Assembly: GCA_030040335.1 (NCBI GenBank)
Contig: JASHTX010000035.1
Location: 1-5,150, forward strand
DNA: 5,150 nucleotides
DNA from: Microcaldota archaeon
GTDB taxonomy: Archaea > Micrarchaeota > Micrarchaeia > Micrarchaeales > CABMGC01
Direction of reading: 5' to 3'
Shown: in pieces, positions 3,486 to 5,150 of the stretch
How positions within the stretch are numbered: position 1 is the first letter of the stretch
Layout: every line of letters begins with the position of its first letter
Notes under the pieces: generated by a model
Seen by the model: only the letters and a program-made list of their open reading frames with translations
The model's database searches: none
Told to the model about the DNA's origin: nothing
Translations under genes and position numbers: made by a program

Positions 3486-5150
3486 ATGCTGGGCAATTAT
3501 GACGCAAAAGAAGCAGAGAAAAGGATAGCCGCGCTCTGGGAGAAGGAGAAGATCTTCAAGTTCGACGAGAAGGCAAAGAAGGTCTACGCGATAGATACGC
3601 CTCCTCCGACCATCTCTGGCTCACTCCACATAGGGCACCTCTTCGGTTACTCTCAGGCTGATTTTGTTGCAAGGTACAAACGCATGAGAGGCTACAACGT
3701 CTTCTACCCGATAGGGCTGGATAACAACGGCCTTCCAACGGAGATGCTTGTGGAGAAGGTCCACAACGTGGTGGCCGAGAAGCTCGGGAGGGAGAAGTTC
3801 ATCGAGCTGGTGGAAAAAACCAAGGAGACTTACGAGGAAACGTACAAGCGGATATGGCATCAGCTAGGCCTGTCGGTGGATTGGTCACTGCTCTATACCA
3901 CGATAAGCAAGGATGCGAGAATAGCCTCGCAGCTTTCGTTCGTAGAACTGTACAAGATGGGAAGAGCGTACAGGAAGGAGACGCCCACCCTTTGGTGCCC
4001 GAAGGACAAGACAGCGGTCTCACAGATGGAACTAGAGGACAAGACAGAGAAGACGAGTTTCGTCTACATAAAGTTCTCCAAAGACGTGGAGATAGCGACC
4101 ACCAGGCCAGAGCTTCTTCCTGCGATAGTGGCGATCGTTGTCAACCCGAATGACAAAAGATATGCGAAACTTGTAGGGAAAAAAGTAAAGGCACCGCTCT
4201 TTGAAAACGAGGTCAAGGTAATCGCAGACCAGCGAGTGGATCCCGAGAAGGGGACCGGAATGGTGATGTGCTGCACGTTCGGTGACCAGACAGACATAGA
4301 GTGGTACAAGGCTTACAACCTTGAACTGAAGATGGTGATCGATGATGCCGGAAGGATGACTGTCGGAAGATACAAGGGCATGAAACCTAAGGAAGCAAGG
4401 AAGGAGATCGTTGAGGATCTGAAGAAAGGGGGCTATGTGACCAAGGAGCAGCAGATAGACCACGACACGAAGATCCACGAGCGGTGCAAGCATGAGATAG
4501 AGTTCATAGTCAAGGAACAGTGGTACATAAGGATACTAGACCTGAAGGAAGAGCTGCTGAAGCTGGGCAGGCAGCTGAAGTGGCACCCCGATTACATGCA
4601 CCACAGATACGACAACTGGGTGCAGAACCTGCAGTGGGACTGGGGAATATCCAGGCAGAGGTTCTTCGGCATACCGTTCCCGGTCTGGTACTGCAAGAAC
4701 TGCGGCGAGGTGAAACTGGCAGAGAAAGAACAGTTGCCTGTCAACCCGCTTGTAGACAAGCCCAAGCTGGGATGCGAGAAGTGCGGCTCTACCGATTTCC
4801 TGCCCGAGACGGACATACTCGACACCTGGGCTACGTCGTCTCTGACTCCACTGATAAACGCCAGATGGGCGACAGACAAGAAGTACATGGACAATGTATA
4901 TCCTATGAGCCTGAGGCCGCAGGGGCACGACATAATCACTTTCTGGCTCTTCACCACTGTTGTCAAGAGCTACCTTCACACCAAGAAATTGCCGTGGTCA
5001 GAGGTGATGATAAACGGGCACGGCCTTGACCCTCAGGGCAAGCCGATGCACAAGTCGCTCGGCAACATAGTTGATGCCGAAGGAGCGATAACGAAGTACG
5101 GAGCGGACTCGATAAGGTACTGGGCTGCATCATCGAACCTGGGCGAAGAC
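3486..5150 (+). CDS. valS: Valyl-tRNA synthetase, N-terminal 555 residues (runs off the window)
   Basis: Class I synthetase that attaches valine to tRNA-Val and edits mischarged threonine. The frame is unbroken for 555 codons to the window edge; the family is usually about 780-900 residues, so the anticodon-binding end is missing. Visible parts: T-P-P-P-T-I-S-G-S-L at 38-47 leading to the HIGH motif H48-I-G-H51; G-L-D-N-N-G-L-P-T-E at 77-86, diagnostic of ValRS rather than IleRS; the CP1 editing domain at about 195-340, with T-T-R-P-E at 205-209 and C-T-F-G-D-Q-T-D at 263-270 (Asp267 and Asp270 align with editing-site aspartates); W-G-I-S-R-Q-R at 386-392; a zinc ribbon C403-x2-C406 and C430-x2-C433; R-P-Q-G-H-D-I-I at 477-484; and the KMSKS-type loop P-M-H-K-S at 520-524. 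C-T-F-G-D-x-T-D-x-E-W is typical of archaeal-type ValRS. The ATG is 12 bp after the ribL stop, which is in the same frame and rules out a longer start. Confidence 0.96.
   Translation, partial: MLGNYDAKEAEKRIAALWEKEKIFKFDEKAKKVYAIDTPPPTISGSLHIGHLFGYSQADFVARYKRMRGYNVFYPIGLDNNGLPTEMLVEKVHNVVAEKLGREKFIELVEKTKETYEETYKRIWHQLGLSVDWSLLYTTISKDARIASQLSFVELYKMGRAYRKETPTLWCPKDKTAVSQMELEDKTEKTSFVYIKFSKDVEIATTRPELLPAIVAIVVNPNDKRYAKLVGKKVKAPLFENEVKVIADQRVDPEKGTGMVMCCTFGDQTDIEWYKAYNLELKMVIDDAGRMTVGRYKGMKPKEARKEIVEDLKKGGYVTKEQQIDHDTKIHERCKHEIEFIVKEQWYIRILDLKEELLKLGRQLKWHPDYMHHRYDNWVQNLQWDWGISRQRFFGIPFPVWYCKNCGEVKLAEKEQLPVNPLVDKPKLGCEKCGSTDFLPETDILDTWATSSLTPLINARWATDKKYMDNVYPMSLRPQGHDIITFWLFTTVVKSYLHTKKLPWSEVMINGHGLDPQGKPMHKSLGNIVDAEGAITKYGADSIRYWAASSNLGED

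Noticed and set aside
4032..4979. Long open frames opposite valS on the minus strand
   Set aside because: They are shadows of a clearly identified ValRS coding frame with conserved motifs throughout.

Overview
The window looks archaeal. It carries an archaeal RibL-type nucleotidyltransferase, an archaeal-type valyl-tRNA synthetase, TATA-box (box A) promoters with BRE-like flanks, weak or absent Shine-Dalgarno sites, and AGA/AGG- and ATA-rich coding. Base composition is moderate. I cannot place it below domain level from sequence alone; a TACK/Nitrososphaeria-like, Thermoplasmata-like or Micrarchaeota-like source would all be compatible.

Layout, left to right. (1) The last 37 codons of a plus-strand gene end at 115; the tail resembles the C-terminus of GTP-dependent PEP carboxykinase. 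(2) Convergent to it, a complete PLP-dependent class I aminotransferase lies on the minus strand (128-1210), with a TATA element about 50 bp upstream. (3) Next is a minus-strand phosphate-type ABC ATPase, PstB (1331-2161 from its homologous start; the open frame reaches 2299). It has its own TATA box and a leader of about 160 nt with a 9-bp GC-rich inverted repeat. (4) The 189-bp gap 2300-2488 is regulatory-looking: TATA box, poly-T tracts, a 9-bp direct repeat and a perfect 12-bp palindrome. (5) A minus-strand hypothetical gene of at least 109 codons follows (2489-2818). Its frame stays open to 2968 without a normal start codon. (6) A short divergent promoter region (2969-3044) separates it from a plus-strand pair: a RibL-like FAD synthetase (3045-3473) and, 12 bp later, valS (3486 to the window end, truncated).

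How the parts relate. ribL and valS look like a two-gene operon of core metabolism and translation. The minus-strand genes each seem to have their own promoter, and pstB stands without pstS, pstC, pstA or phoU in view. I see no CRISPR array, insertion sequence, rRNA, tRNA or obvious novel defence system. The most interesting material is non-coding: the structured pstB leader with its repeated CGTAGG motif, the palindromic operator candidate upstream of it, and a consensus BRE/box A that faces antisense into the end of pstB.
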